NCBI GenBank assembly: GCA_003021015.1 | Contig: PXRK01000078.1 | Span: 1-64,000 of the forward strand | Direction of reading: 5' to 3' | DNA: 64,000 nt | Source of the DNA: Halobacteriales archaeon QS_4_66_20 | Lineage (GTDB): Archaea > Halobacteriota > Halobacteria > Halobacteriales > Haloarculaceae | In this document: positions 15,940-25,225 of the stretch, piece by piece | How positions within the stretch are numbered: the stretch's first letter is position 1 | How the letters are laid out: every line of letters starts with the position of its first letter | The notes under the pieces: model-generated | Databases searched by the model: none | What the model saw: the letters and a program-made list of their open reading frames with translations, nothing else | What the model was told of the DNA's origin: nothing | Position numbers and translations under genes: made by a program

Positions 15940-17295
15940 TCAGGCGCCGCCAGGGTCCGACGCGATGCGGTCGGCACACTCGAAGCCGGCGACGACGCCG
16001 CCGTTGAGCGAGCGTTCGGGGTACTGGGCCCTGCTCGCCATCCCGGCGTAGTAGACGCCCTCTGTCACCTCGTCGCCGAGGTCGTAGGGGACGACCATGT
16101 CCAGGTAGCCCCGCTCGTAGATCGGCGCCGTTCGGGGCGCCCGGGCGGTCTCGATCCAGTTGAGCGTCGTGCGGTCGAACTCGGGGAACAGCGCCGCGAT
16201 GCCGTCGAGCCACAGTTCCTCGATGGCGTCGTCGTCCATCTGCCAGAACTCCCCGTCGAGGTCCTGGACGTAGCGGGGGACGTACAGCAGGTGTTCGCCG
16301 CCGTAGCGCTCGGGGGGCACGAAGTTCGTATGCTCGATGAGTGCGCCGAACGGCGCCTCGTCGGCGATGTTCAGCCAGTAGGTGCCGGTCAGCGGGTCGT
16401 CCATGCTGAGTACTGAGCAGACGGTGCCCTGGAAGTCGATGTCGCAGGTGTAGCCCGTCAGCGCCTCCAGGACGTTCGGCATCGTCGCGACCACGACGGC
16501 CTCGACGTCGTGGGTAATGGGACCGTGACCGTGATTGTCGCCGACGGTCGCCTGCACGGCCGCCGACTCGACAGTGAGCGAGGTGACCTCTCCGTCGGCG
16601 ATGTTGAGGTCGGTCACGCGCGTGTTCGTCTGGATATTCTCCGAGCCGACGGCGGAGACGAGCGCGTCGAGCAGGCGGCCGAAGCCGCCGTCGAGATAGC
16701 CCAGGATCTCGCCACGGCGCAGGTCGCGCTCGCCGCGGAAGCGCACCCGGCCCAGCAGCCACGCGGCGCTAACGTCCGCCCAGCGGTCGCCGAACTTCGC
16801 TTCGAGGAGTGGGCGAAAGAAGTTCTCGAACACGCCACGGCTGGTGTGCTCGCGCAGGAACGCCTCGATGGCCACGTCCTCGAACTCCGTGAGGTCGTCG
16901 TAGGTGCCCCGGGAGGGAATCCCGCCGCGGACGTCGACGCCGAGCACGAGCATTCCCAGACGGAACTTGTCGTAGAAGCTCAGGTGCGGGTAGGCGAGAA
17001 TCTGCCAGGCGGTGTCCATCGGGTGGACGACGCCATCGACGTAGTAGGCGTTCTTGCCGACCCGCCACTCGATGTCGTCACTGAGGCCGAGTTCCTCGGC
17101 GAGTTCGACGATCGTCTCCTCGGATTTCGAGAGGTGGTGGTAGAACTTCTCGATCGGGTCGCCCGCAGTTTGGTGGATCGCTGCGAGGCCGCCGACCTGG
17201 TCCGCCGCCTCGAACACCCTGACCCCGTGGCCGCGCTGCTGGAGCCGGTAGGCCGCCGACAGGCCGGCGATCCCCCCGCCGACGATCCCGATCAT
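15940..17295 (-). CDS. NAD(P)/FAD-dependent amine-oxidase-like oxidoreductase
   Basis: Encodes 451 residues. The N-terminal FAD motif is IVGGGIAGLSAAYRLQQRG, followed by VFEAADQVGGLA typical of protoporphyrinogen oxidase, phytoene desaturase and UDP-galactopyranose mutase relatives. HHLSKSEETIVELAEELGL and the C-terminal GVYYAGMASRAQYPERSLNGGV fit the subfamily common in archaeal and bacterial glycan clusters. No glycosyltransferase is adjacent, so the substrate is open. The stop TGA is followed at once by TACTGATTGTTGTGA, the end of the 111-bp element type. Confidence 0.88.
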   Translation of the reverse strand: MIGIVGGGIAGLSAAYRLQQRGHGVRVFEAADQVGGLAAIHQTAGDPIEKFYHHLSKSEETIVELAEELGLSDDIEWRVGKNAYYVDGVVHPMDTAWQILAYPHLSFYDKFRLGMLVLGVDVRGGIPSRGTYDDLTEFEDVAIEAFLREHTSRGVFENFFRPLLEAKFGDRWADVSAAWLLGRVRFRGERDLRRGEILGYLDGGFGRLLDALVSAVGSENIQTNTRVTDLNIADGEVTSLTVESAAVQATVGDNHGHGPITHDVEAVVVATMPNVLEALTGYTCDIDFQGTVCSVLSMDDPLTGTYWLNIADEAPFGALIEHTNFVPPERYGGEHLLYVPRYVQDLDGEFWQMDDDAIEELWLDGIAALFPEFDRTTLNWIETARAPRTAPIYERGYLDMVVPYDLGDEVTEGVYYAGMASRAQYPERSLNGGVVAGFECADRIASDPGGA

Positions 17296-17345
17296 GTGCC
17301 TGTGCTTTCCGGGTCGCGTCTATATGCTTTGCGACTCCCTGGCTG

Positions 17346-17456
17346 ATAGTGATTGTTGTGACTATTTTCGGAGTCGCATCGCATTTTCGGGAGTTTCACG
17401 GGCTGACACCGGAGTCTGATGGGTCAATAGCGGTAAAGACTCACAACAATCACTAT
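17346..17456. mobile_element. 111-bp MITE-like element, copy 2
   Basis: Same 16-bp ends and interior as the copies at 12720 and 25226, again exactly 111 bp. It lies between divergent genes, unlike the other two copies. The remaining 150 bp to the next promoter (17457-17609) is GC-rich and holds no convincing gene, although both strands stay open. Confidence 0.85.
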
Positions 17457-17609
17457 GAAACACCGTCGGGGGAGCGCCCGGGGGACTCGCCGGCCCACCC
17501 GTCCGTCCCGCCGGCGGTCGCCGTCGCCGTGGCCGGCGCGGCTGTGATCGCCATCGGCGGCCCGGACCTGACGACAGCCGATATTTCCAAAACGATCATT
17601 TCGATCAAA

Positions 17610-17615
17610 CTTAAG
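17610..17615 (+). promoter_or_regulatory. TATA box for the S9 peptidase
   Basis: CTTAAG in AAACTTAAGGG, about 29 nt before the ATG at 17642. It points to a leaderless or nearly leaderless transcript. Confidence 0.5.
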
Positions 17616-17641
17616 GGAGCACGGGTCAACGGGCAGTGTAT

Positions 17642-19828
17642 ATGGCAGACCTCGAACCCGACGATTTCCACGACGTAACCAGACCCGAGGCGGTCGCGGT
17701 CTCTCCGGACGGCGAGCGGGTGGCGTTCGTCGCCCGGGAGTCAGACCCCGAGGAGGACGAGCGCCCGGCCTCGCTGTTCGTCGCGCCCGCCGACGGGTCG
17801 CGCGACCCCCACCGACTGACACGCGTCTCCGGCGCGAGCCAGCCAGCGTGGTCGCCGGACGGCACCCGTCTCGCCTTCGTGGGAACCCGAGATAAGGACC
17901 TCGACCGGCGGGTCGGCCGCGACGAGGATGACGACGAAACCGAGGCGGACGACGAGGAGGGCGGGGACGGGAGTGACGAGAACGAGGACGATAACGGCGG
18001 CAGCGACGAGCCAAAGCCCCAGGTCTGGTACTTCGACGTGGAACTGGGCGGGGATGCGGTCCAGGTGACCGACCGCGAGGAGGGCGTCCGCGAGTTCGAC
18101 TGGGGGCCCGACGGCGAGCGCATCGTCGTCTCGGCGCGGGACCCCACCGACGAGCAGGCCGAGATGCTCGCCGAGCGCCGCGACGACGGCCCGATCGAGG
18201 TCGAACGCCTCCAGCACAAGGCCAACGGCGTCGGTTGGCTCGACGAGGTGACGTCGTATCTGTTCGTCGTCGACGTCGAGAGCGGCGAGGAGGAACGCCT
18301 CGACGACGCCTACGGACAGGGCGCCCGCGAACCCATCTTCGGCCTCCAGCCCGCGTGGGGCGCGAGCGGCCGGATCGCGTTCGCCAGCAACCGGACCGAC
18401 CGCCCCGACGATTCGGGCGTGCTGGACCTCTACACGATCGCTCCCGACGGCTCGAATCTCCGGAAACTCACCGACTCCGAGCGCCGGACGTACGCCTACG
18501 AGTGGAGCCCCGACGGCGAGCGCATCGCGTTCGTCGCCGGCGACCCCGACAACTGGTACCGGCCCGCCGAAATCTGTGTCGCCAACTCCGGCGACGTGGA
18601 CGACGACGGGGCCAGCGCCGAGGACTGGTCGGTGACGGCGTCGCTCGACCGGACGGTCGCGATGCTGACCGAGCCGAACTGGCTCGACGACGAGACGCTG
18701 CTGGCTGCGATCGGCGACGAGGGCCTCTCGCGACTCGTCCGGGCGCCGGCGGACCGTGACGATCCGGACCGGGTATTCCCTGCGCAGGGTCGCGACCGGA
18801 ATGCGGTGGTCGCCCACGCCGACGGCGGCACTGTCGGCGTCGTGCTCTCGGATCCGGTCGACGGAATCGACGTGTTCGCCCTCGGCGCCGCGGACCTCGA
18901 CGCAGCGGATCCCGACTCGCTCGCTTGCCTTTCGGCGCTCAACGACGACCTCCTTTCGGATATCGAGGCGCCGGGGTGCCGCCGGATCAGCTACGAGAAC
19001 GGCGACGGCGAGGAGATCGAGGCCATCGTCCACCTGCCGCCCGAGTTCGACCCCGAGACCGACGACCCGCGGCCGGTGATCGCCTCCATCCACGGCGGCC
19101 CGATGGCCTACGACGCGCCGGGGTGGGCGTTCACGTACACCTACTGGACCGACCAGGGGTACGTCGTCTACCGGCCCAACTACCGCGGCTCGACCTCCTA
19201 CGGCCGCGAGTTCGCCGAGTCCCTGATGGGCACACGCGGTGACCTCGAAACCGACGACGTGGTGTCTGGCCTGGAGGAACTCGCCGCCCGCGGCTGGGCC
19301 GACCCCGACCGGAGCCTGGTGACGGGCTTTTCCTACGGCGGCATCACGACCGCGAACGTCGTGACTCGCAGCGATGCGTTCACTGCCGCCGCAGCCGAGC
19401 ACGGCATCTACGACTTCCGGTCGACGTTCGGCACCGACGACAACCACCTCTGGCACGACTGGGAGTTCGGCATGCCCTGGGAGGAACCCGAGACGTACGC
19501 GGACATCTCCTCGATCACGGACGTCGACGAGATCGAGACGCCGCTGTTGGTCAACGCCGGCGACCAGGACTGGCGGTGTCCGCCGACGCAGGCCGAACAG
19601 CTGTACGTCAGCGTCCGCAAGCAGGGCGTCCCCGCGAAGCTGGTCATCTACCAGAACGAACACCACAACATCAGCCGGCCCGAGCGACAGATCCACCGCC
19701 TGGAGTCGATCACCGAGTGGTTCCGCGAGCACAACCCCGGGTACGAGACGGCCCATGGGACCGACGAGGACGGTGACCGCAGCGAGGAGGGCGACGAGGA
19801 CAGCTGCGAGGACGGCACCGATCGGTAG
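17642..19828 (+). CDS. S9 family serine peptidase (acylaminoacyl/dipeptidyl type)
   Basis: Encodes 728 residues. No signal peptide is visible, so it is probably cytoplasmic. The N-terminal half is a PD40-type beta-propeller (repeats such as AWSPDGTRLAFVG and EWSPDGERIAFVAGD) that gates access to the active site. The C-terminal alpha/beta-hydrolase carries the nucleophile serine in TGFSYGGITTAN, the aspartate in NAGDQDWRCPP, and the histidine in NEHHNISRPE. An acidic low-complexity insert (about 100-125) sits in the first propeller blades, and another acidic tail ends the protein. It likely trims peptides. Confidence 0.93.
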   Translation: MADLEPDDFHDVTRPEAVAVSPDGERVAFVARESDPEEDERPASLFVAPADGSRDPHRLTRVSGASQPAWSPDGTRLAFVGTRDKDLDRRVGRDEDDDETEADDEEGGDGSDENEDDNGGSDEPKPQVWYFDVELGGDAVQVTDREEGVREFDWGPDGERIVVSARDPTDEQAEMLAERRDDGPIEVERLQHKANGVGWLDEVTSYLFVVDVESGEEERLDDAYGQGAREPIFGLQPAWGASGRIAFASNRTDRPDDSGVLDLYTIAPDGSNLRKLTDSERRTYAYEWSPDGERIAFVAGDPDNWYRPAEICVANSGDVDDDGASAEDWSVTASLDRTVAMLTEPNWLDDETLLAAIGDEGLSRLVRAPADRDDPDRVFPAQGRDRNAVVAHADGGTVGVVLSDPVDGIDVFALGAADLDAADPDSLACLSALNDDLLSDIEAPGCRRISYENGDGEEIEAIVHLPPEFDPETDDPRPVIASIHGGPMAYDAPGWAFTYTYWTDQGYVVYRPNYRGSTSYGREFAESLMGTRGDLETDDVVSGLEELAARGWADPDRSLVTGFSYGGITTANVVTRSDAFTAAAAEHGIYDFRSTFGTDDNHLWHDWEFGMPWEEPETYADISSITDVDEIETPLLVNAGDQDWRCPPTQAEQLYVSVRKQGVPAKLVIYQNEHHNISRPERQIHRLESITEWFREHNPGYETAHGTDEDGDRSEEGDEDSCEDGTDR

Positions 19829-19903
19829 GACCGGTCACAGGCCGATTCCCTGGCGCCGGCGGTCACCGCTAGGTTTTTGCGTTCCTCACCGAAAGCAGGG
19901 GAT

Positions 19904-20779
19904 ATGGTTACGGTCAGGGCGCCGGCGACGAGCGCGAATCTCGGGAGCGGCTTCGACGTGTTCGGCGTGGCGCTCTCGAAGCCGGCGGACGTGGTGACCG
20001 TCGAGAAAGCCGCCGAGACGACGATCGAGGTGCTGGGGGTGGGTCACCAGTACATCCCGGAGGACCCCGACAAGAACACGGTCGGCGCGGTCGCGGAGTC
20101 GCTCGACGCGCCGGCACACATCCGGATCAACAAGGGGGTTCGTCCGGCGTCGGGGCTGGGCTCGTCGGCGGCCAGCGCCGCTGCCGCGGCGGTGGCGCTC
20201 GACGAACTGTACGACCGCGGCCACTCCCGGGAGGAACTCGTCCCGATCGCCGCCGAGGGGGAGGCGATCGTCTCGGGGGACGCACACGAGGACAACGTCG
20301 CCCCGGCGCTTCTGGGCGGGTTCACGATCGCCCGGAACGGGGGCGTCACCTGCGTCGACGCCGCGATCCCGCTGGTCGTCTGCCTGCCGGACATCGTCGT
20401 CTCGACGCGCGACGCACGCGCGGTCGTCCCCGACGGTACCCGGATGAAGGAGGTAGTCGAGACCGTCGGCAACGCCGCGACGCTGACGGCCGGGATGCAC
20501 CGGGACGACCCGGAACTGGTCGGCGACGGGCTGTACGACTCGATCGTCACGCCCGCCCGTGCGGAGTTGATCGACGGGTACGAGGGCGTCCGCCAGGCGG
20601 CGTTCGACGCGGGCGCAACGGGCGTGACGATCAGCGGTGCCGGCCCCGGCGTACTCGCGACCTGCAAACCCGGCGCTCGCAAGAACGTGGGCGTCGCGAT
20701 GCTCGACGCCTTCGAGGTGGCGGGCGTCGATGCGCGGGTGTACCAGACCGAGATCGGCGACGGTGCTCGCGTGCTGTGA
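19904..20779 (+). CDS. thrB: Homoserine kinase
   Basis: Encodes 291 residues of the GHMP kinase family. It phosphorylates L-homoserine with ATP, feeding threonine synthesis. The substrate motif APATSANLGSGFDVFG opens the protein, the ATP loop GVRPASGLGSSAASAAA lies at about 85-101, and the C-terminal motif TGVTISGAGPGVLA near 245-258 is intact. The ATG at 19904 gives the standard N-terminus. The stop TGA is followed directly by TACGGTCGT, a palindrome arm. Confidence 0.95.
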   Translation: MVTVRAPATSANLGSGFDVFGVALSKPADVVTVEKAAETTIEVLGVGHQYIPEDPDKNTVGAVAESLDAPAHIRINKGVRPASGLGSSAASAAAAAVALDELYDRGHSREELVPIAAEGEAIVSGDAHEDNVAPALLGGFTIARNGGVTCVDAAIPLVVCLPDIVVSTRDARAVVPDGTRMKEVVETVGNAATLTAGMHRDDPELVGDGLYDSIVTPARAELIDGYEGVRQAAFDAGATGVTISGAGPGVLATCKPGARKNVGVAMLDAFEVAGVDARVYQTEIGDGARVL

Positions 20780-20810
20780 TACGGTCGTGCGTGACTCTCA
20801 ACTACCGTCA
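20779..20810. repeat. Short imperfect palindrome after thrB
   Basis: ATACGGTCGT... pairs imperfectly with ...ACTACCGTCA. It starts at the last base of the thrB stop and resembles the better palindrome at 40035-40089. It could form a 3'-end hairpin. Confidence 0.45.
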
Positions 20811-20811
20811 G

Positions 20812-20818
20812 TTTATTA
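20812..20818 (+). promoter_or_regulatory. TATA box for the zinc-ribbon membrane protein
   Basis: TTTATTA about 29 nt upstream of the ATG at 20844, with no ribosome binding site between. Confidence 0.5.
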
Positions 20819-20843
20819 GGACTGTTCTGCGGAACGTTCCAGT

Positions 20844-22748
20844 ATGCAGTGTGACTCGTGCGACAGGGCAGTCGTAACGGGCGCCGACACGTGCAGGAAG
20901 TGTGGCGCGTCCGTCGGGGACGGTGGCGCAGTCACGCGGGGGACGCCAACCAACCGATCGTCCGACCGGCCACGGCTCGTAACCGACGGCGGCCAGGAGG
21001 AACCGGACGACGACGATCCACTCACCGATCACGGCGGCGGATCGGAAGAGAACCCGGACGACGAGTACCTCGACGCCGGCGACATCGTCGACGAGGAGGA
21101 GCCCCAAGAGGGTCAGCCGACCGGCGGACAGCCTGACGACGGACCGCCCGCCAGCCAACCGAACGATCAGCCACCCGCCGGCCAGCCAACCGGGCAGCCG
21201 CCGGCCGGACAATCCACGGACCAGCCACCGGCGGGACAACCGAACGATCAGCCACCCGCCGGCCAACCGAACGATCAGCCGCCCGCTGGGCAGCCCGCCG
21301 CTGGCGAGGGCAGTGAGGCGGCTGGCGGCCAGCAACCAGATCAGACGGGGGAGCCGGCCGGGGCTGGCCAGCCAGGAGGGGCCGACCAGCCCGGCGGAGC
21401 ACCTGCGGGTGCCGGCGGCCAGGGCGCGCCGACCGGCGAGGCCGGTGCACCCCTGGGTGGCGAAGGCGCCCAGGGCGAGCAGTACGAGGACGGGAACACC
21501 CTCGTCGACGAGCTGAAGCGGTACCCGCTGAAGCTGGGGACGGCGCTCGGCGTGCTCGCTTTCCTGATCCCCTACGGACTGCTGACGCTGGCGACGTTCT
21601 GGGCCTGGGAGCAACCGCCCGGCGAGAACTACGAGCAGCTCGCTGGCGACAGCGGCTGGGCGTACGTCGACGGCTCGGAGAGCTGGGGCGAACTCGACGT
21701 CAGCGCCGAGCTGTTTTTCGAGATCGCCGAACTCGGCTCCGGCGAAGCGGTCGTCGACCTGTTCAGGCGCTCGGCAGGCGTGGCGCGCCCCGAGGAGGTC
21801 GACCCATCGGACTACCCGACTGCGGAGGAACAGCTCGATCCGCTGCTCGATCTGCTCGCGTACAATGCGATCCCTGACGTGCCGCTGTTGATCCTGTTCG
21901 TGCTCGCGCCGTACGTGCTGTTCATCAGCTCTCGGTACCTCGCCCGGCAGTTCACGCCCGGCGATCAGCCGTTCGAGTACGCCGTCGCCGGCATGACCGT
22001 CACCATCGGGACGCTGGTCGTTTCGCTGTTGCTCGGCATCGCCTTCGGGGTGACCGACTTCGCCGGGCGGCTACTGTTCGCGGGCATTCTCATCCCCGCG
22101 GTGATCGGGGCGATCGGCGGCCTGAGCATCTGGGCGTTCGACGACCACTCGGCGCTGATCAGCACGCTCACCGCCTGGACCGTGATGGCGCTGAGCATCG
22201 GCGTCGCGATGGTGCTGGTCCCGATCCCCGACCTGGGGCTCCCCGAGGGAGTGAGCCTCAGCCTCAGCATCCTCGACCGCATCGTGCTGGCGCTGGGCGC
22301 GTACCTGAACGCCGCCCAGTTCAACATGGGCAGCCACGCCATGGGCCGGCTGTTCTTCCTGCTTGTGGTGCTGCTCACGATCGGCGCCGGCTTCGTCCGC
22401 ACCTGGCAGGTCCAGGATGCCGTCGCCGACCGGATGGACGGCGCGCGCGTCGGCGCGAGCATCTTCGTCGGGTTCCTCGGGACGATCGCGCTGTTCCTCT
22501 GGGCGTTCCCGATGGCGACCGTCCTCGTCGACCTCTCGCTTGGCTCCGGCGGGTTCTTCGAGGCGTGGTTCCTCGGCATCGAGCCAGAAGCCGTCGATGG
22601 CGCGTCGACCGCCGTTCAGGTGCCAACCATCGAGACGGTCACCAGCGTCGAGAGCTACTTCCGGGCCATCTTCGTCGCCGGACTGATCTTCCCGATGACG
22701 TTCGGCGCGATCGGCGGCTACCTCGCCGTCTGGTACCACGACCGCTAG
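20844..22748 (+). CDS. Zinc-ribbon, Pro/Gln/Gly-repeat, polytopic membrane protein
   Basis: Encodes 634 residues. The N-terminus is a small zinc ribbon (CDSC and CRKC, residues 3-20). A long disordered region follows (about 21-215) with an acidic part and then tandem units of NDQPPAGQP, GQPP and related sequence. Residues from about 225 to the end carry seven or eight membrane segments (LGTALGVLAFLIPYGLLTLA, PLLILFVLAPYVLFI and others). The protein resembles haloarchaeal zinc-ribbon membrane proteins of unknown role. The repeat tract is prone to length change. It is flanked by thrB and, downstream, a decayed insertion-sequence end. Confidence 0.8.
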   Translation: MQCDSCDRAVVTGADTCRKCGASVGDGGAVTRGTPTNRSSDRPRLVTDGGQEEPDDDDPLTDHGGGSEENPDDEYLDAGDIVDEEEPQEGQPTGGQPDDGPPASQPNDQPPAGQPTGQPPAGQSTDQPPAGQPNDQPPAGQPNDQPPAGQPAAGEGSEAAGGQQPDQTGEPAGAGQPGGADQPGGAPAGAGGQGAPTGEAGAPLGGEGAQGEQYEDGNTLVDELKRYPLKLGTALGVLAFLIPYGLLTLATFWAWEQPPGENYEQLAGDSGWAYVDGSESWGELDVSAELFFEIAELGSGEAVVDLFRRSAGVARPEEVDPSDYPTAEEQLDPLLDLLAYNAIPDVPLLILFVLAPYVLFISSRYLARQFTPGDQPFEYAVAGMTVTIGTLVVSLLLGIAFGVTDFAGRLLFAGILIPAVIGAIGGLSIWAFDDHSALISTLTAWTVMALSIGVAMVLVPIPDLGLPEGVSLSLSILDRIVLALGAYLNAAQFNMGSHAMGRLFFLLVVLLTIGAGFVRTWQVQDAVADRMDGARVGASIFVGFLGTIALFLWAFPMATVLVDLSLGSGGFFEAWFLGIEPEAVDGASTAVQVPTIETVTSVESYFRAIFVAGLIFPMTFGAIGGYLAVWYHDR

Positions 22749-22769
22749 GACGAGTGGGCTGATCCGTCG

Positions 22770-22879
22770 TACTGACATCCTCCCACGACTGAAGTCGTAG
22801 CACTCTCGACCACCTCGCCCTTTCGGTCCGCCAGGTGGATTCTCACTTCGAGTGTTCACGTACGTACAGCCACCAGTAT
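22770..22879. repeat. IS200/IS605-type end remnant joined to a palindrome arm
   Basis: ACATCCTCCCACGACTGAAGTCGTAG resembles the hairpin right end of haloarchaeal IS200/IS605 (TnpB, IS1341-type) elements, here with no TnpB gene. It runs into CGCCCTTTCGGTCCGCCAGG and then a 50-bp block almost identical to 26341-26390, ending GTACAGCCACCAGTAT at the mscS stop. Confidence 0.5.
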
Positions 22880-24108
22880 CAGTCCTCGGGACTCGGGCCC
22901 ACTTCCTCCGGCGCGGTCGCCTCGCCCGTGCCGTCGCGGACTCTGAACTCGCCGGTCTCCGTGCGCCCGGACAGTTCCCGCTGCGGGAACGGGATCTTGA
23001 TCCCCTCGGCTTCGAAGGCGCTCTTGACGCCGCGGATCGCCTCGCCGACGGCCCGCCACTTCCGGGCTGGCGTCGGTCGGTCGATCCAGAACCGCAGCTC
23101 CAGGATCACTGCCGAGTCGCCGAACGCCTTGGGGATCACCTGCGGCGACGGCGCCTCAGAGACGTGCCCGGCCTCGCCGATCGCCTCCAGCGCGACCTCC
23201 TCGGCGTGTTCGGGGTCTGTTTCGTAGTCGACACCGACGTCGACGCGCACCCGGAGGTGGCCCTGCGCGCTGCGGTTCTTGATCGGCTCGTTGCTCACCT
23301 GGTCGTTCGGCATCACGATCGACTCGCCGTCGAAGTTCTTCATCCGGGTGTTCATGACCGTGATGTTGGTGACGATCCCCTCGTGGCCGCCGATCTCCAC
23401 CCAGTCGCCGATCGTGAACGGTTGGGAGAACATCAGGACGAAGCCGGCGATCAGCGAGCCAAGCGTCTGGCGGGCGGCCAGCCCGACCACGATCCCGAGA
23501 AAGCCTGCCCCGACGAGCAACCCCGAGAGGTCGATCCCCCACAGCGTGAGCGTCCCCGTCAGCGCCACGGTGAACAGCGCAACGTTCCCGATCCGGATCA
23601 TGATCTCCTGCTGGTGGTCGGTGATCTGGTCGGCGCCGTCGCTGTACTGCTCGACCAGTTCCCGCAGCGCGTTCGCGGCGAGGTATGCGGCGACAAACAG
23701 CCCGATAGTGAGCAGGATGTCGGTGAGTCGACCAGGCGTGATACCCATGGTGTGCAGCAAGTCCCTCGCCGTTTCGACCTGCTCCCAGATCAGCATGACC
23801 ACGAGGATCGTGACGAACCAGATGCTGACCTGCAGCAGCCGCAGACACACGTTCGCGAGCGTCGTCGGCACGTAGCGACTGAGCAGCTCCCCCCAGCGCC
23901 GAACGTGACCGTCGGGGAGCTGTCGGTCGATCAGTCCGGCCGAGAGGCGTACCATCATCGGCAGCACCCAACTGCCCACCACGATGGCGATGAAGACGAC
24001 GACGGCGCTCGCCACCAGCCGCTCTTCGACGGTGTTCAGCCCATCGAAGACGTTCCACAGATCCGCGGCTGGCGTCTGCAGCACTGCCGTCGATGCGCCC
24101 GGTCCCAT
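22879..24108 (-). CDS. Mechanosensitive ion channel, MscS family
   Basis: Encodes 409 residues. MscS channels open under membrane tension to release solutes during osmotic downshock. Membrane segments are seen near residues 30-50, 85-110, 130-150 and 175-215. The pore-lining helix lies around GLLVGAGFLGIVVGLAARQTLG, and the beta domain follows (TIGDWVEIGGHEGIVTNITV and VMPNDQVSN), as in the family. The C-terminal domain is standard, with a short acidic tail. The last codons and 3' end share sequence with the HAD gene 3' end at 26387. Confidence 0.93.
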   Translation of the reverse strand: MGPGASTAVLQTPAADLWNVFDGLNTVEERLVASAVVVFIAIVVGSWVLPMMVRLSAGLIDRQLPDGHVRRWGELLSRYVPTTLANVCLRLLQVSIWFVTILVVMLIWEQVETARDLLHTMGITPGRLTDILLTIGLFVAAYLAANALRELVEQYSDGADQITDHQQEIMIRIGNVALFTVALTGTLTLWGIDLSGLLVGAGFLGIVVGLAARQTLGSLIAGFVLMFSQPFTIGDWVEIGGHEGIVTNITVMNTRMKNFDGESIVMPNDQVSNEPIKNRSAQGHLRVRVDVGVDYETDPEHAEEVALEAIGEAGHVSEAPSPQVIPKAFGDSAVILELRFWIDRPTPARKWRAVGEAIRGVKSAFEAEGIKIPFPQRELSGRTETGEFRVRDGTGEATAPEEVGPSPED

Positions 24109-24184
24109 ATCACGTCTGAAGCAGGTGGGGGGACTTGGGCGTTGTCTTCCGCTCCGGAGCTGACCGGCGACTCCGAAAGAGCGG

Positions 24185-24192
24185 ATTTATAT
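24185..24192 (+). promoter_or_regulatory. TATA box for the tandem halocyanin gene
   Basis: ATTTATAT about 28 nt before the ATG at 24216; one of the best core promoters in the window. Confidence 0.6.
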
Positions 24193-24215
24193 CCACAACC
24201 CTGTGAGTAGGAGAT

Positions 24216-25187
24216 ATGGACACCAGCGACACGTACACGAGACGTGGGCTGCTGAGGACGGGTACCGGGGCGGCCGTCGGGCTCGCGGCGGCCGGCGCGA
24301 CTGGCACTGCTGGGGCACAGGGATCGGCGTACGAGGGCTACCTCGAAGACGAGGGCACCTGGGGCGGCGAAACCGTCGACGCGACTGGCATGGAGCAAGT
24401 CACAGTCCGCGTCGGCGCCCAGGGCAACGGCGGCAATTTCGCGTTCGCTCCGCCAGCGATGGTGGTCGAACCCGGGACAACGATCACCTGGGAGTGGACC
24501 GGCGAGGGCGGCGGTCACAACGTCGTCAGCGAGGCCGGCAACTTCGAGAGCGACACCTACGAGCAGGCGGGCGAAACGTTCGAGTACACATTCGAGGAGG
24601 CGGGCATCGAGCAGTACTTCTGCTCGCCCCACAAGAGCCAGGGGATGAAAGGTGTCGTCGCTGTCGGGGAGGACAACGCCGAGGGCGACGTCGTCCCCTT
24701 CGGCGCCCAGCCGGACTTCGGCGGCTACCTCGACGACGTGCCTGGGTTCGAGGGCGGGGCGGCCCCCCGACGCGGCCAGGAGGAGGTTGGAGTCGACGTC
24801 GGCGCTGGCGACGGCGGCCTCCAGTTTTCCCCGGTCGCGATCCACGTCGACGCCGGGACGACCGTCGTCTGGGAGTGGACGGGCAACGGCGCCCACAACG
24901 TCGTCAGCGAAGCCGACGAGTTCGAGAGCGAACGCACCGGCGAAGAAGGGTTCACCTTCGAGTACACGTTCGAGGAAGCGGGCATCCACAGGTACTACTG
25001 CGACCCCCACAAGGGACAGGGAATGAAGGGAGCGGTCGTTGTTGGCGACGACTTCCCGACGCTCACGGGGAACGTTCTCAGAACCGGTGCCGTGTGGGCC
25101 GGCGCGGCCGTGTTCGGGACGGTCGCCCTGCTCGGCGTCGCTGCCTACCAGGAACTGTTCGGCGAAGGATCGCTGACGGAGTATTAG
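24216..25187 (+). CDS. Membrane-anchored protein with two halocyanin (blue copper) domains
   Basis: Encodes 323 residues. The N-terminus carries a twin-arginine signal (TRRGLLRTG) ending near AGAQG. Two halocyanin domains follow. Type 1 copper ligands are complete in both: H101, C136, H139, M144 in the first and H227, C262, H265, M270 in the second. A C-terminal membrane helix (about 291-311) anchors it outside the cell. Halocyanins shuttle electrons, so a two-centre protein could relay them between membrane complexes. A single-domain lipoprotein paralogue is at 31776. The gene converges on pdxS across a 111-bp repeat. Confidence 0.92.
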   Translation: MDTSDTYTRRGLLRTGTGAAVGLAAAGATGTAGAQGSAYEGYLEDEGTWGGETVDATGMEQVTVRVGAQGNGGNFAFAPPAMVVEPGTTITWEWTGEGGGHNVVSEAGNFESDTYEQAGETFEYTFEEAGIEQYFCSPHKSQGMKGVVAVGEDNAEGDVVPFGAQPDFGGYLDDVPGFEGGAAPRRGQEEVGVDVGAGDGGLQFSPVAIHVDAGTTVVWEWTGNGAHNVVSEADEFESERTGEEGFTFEYTFEEAGIHRYYCDPHKGQGMKGAVVVGDDFPTLTGNVLRTGAVWAGAAVFGTVALLGVAAYQELFGEGSLTEY

Positions 25188-25225
25188 AGGTGGCGAGCGG
25201 TCGTCGATCGACTGTCAGCTGACTC

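Noticed and set aside
17457-17609. Open frames on both strands between the 111-bp element and the S9 peptidase promoter
   Set aside because: GC-rich sequence keeps both frames open; neither has a supported start, promoter or family match.
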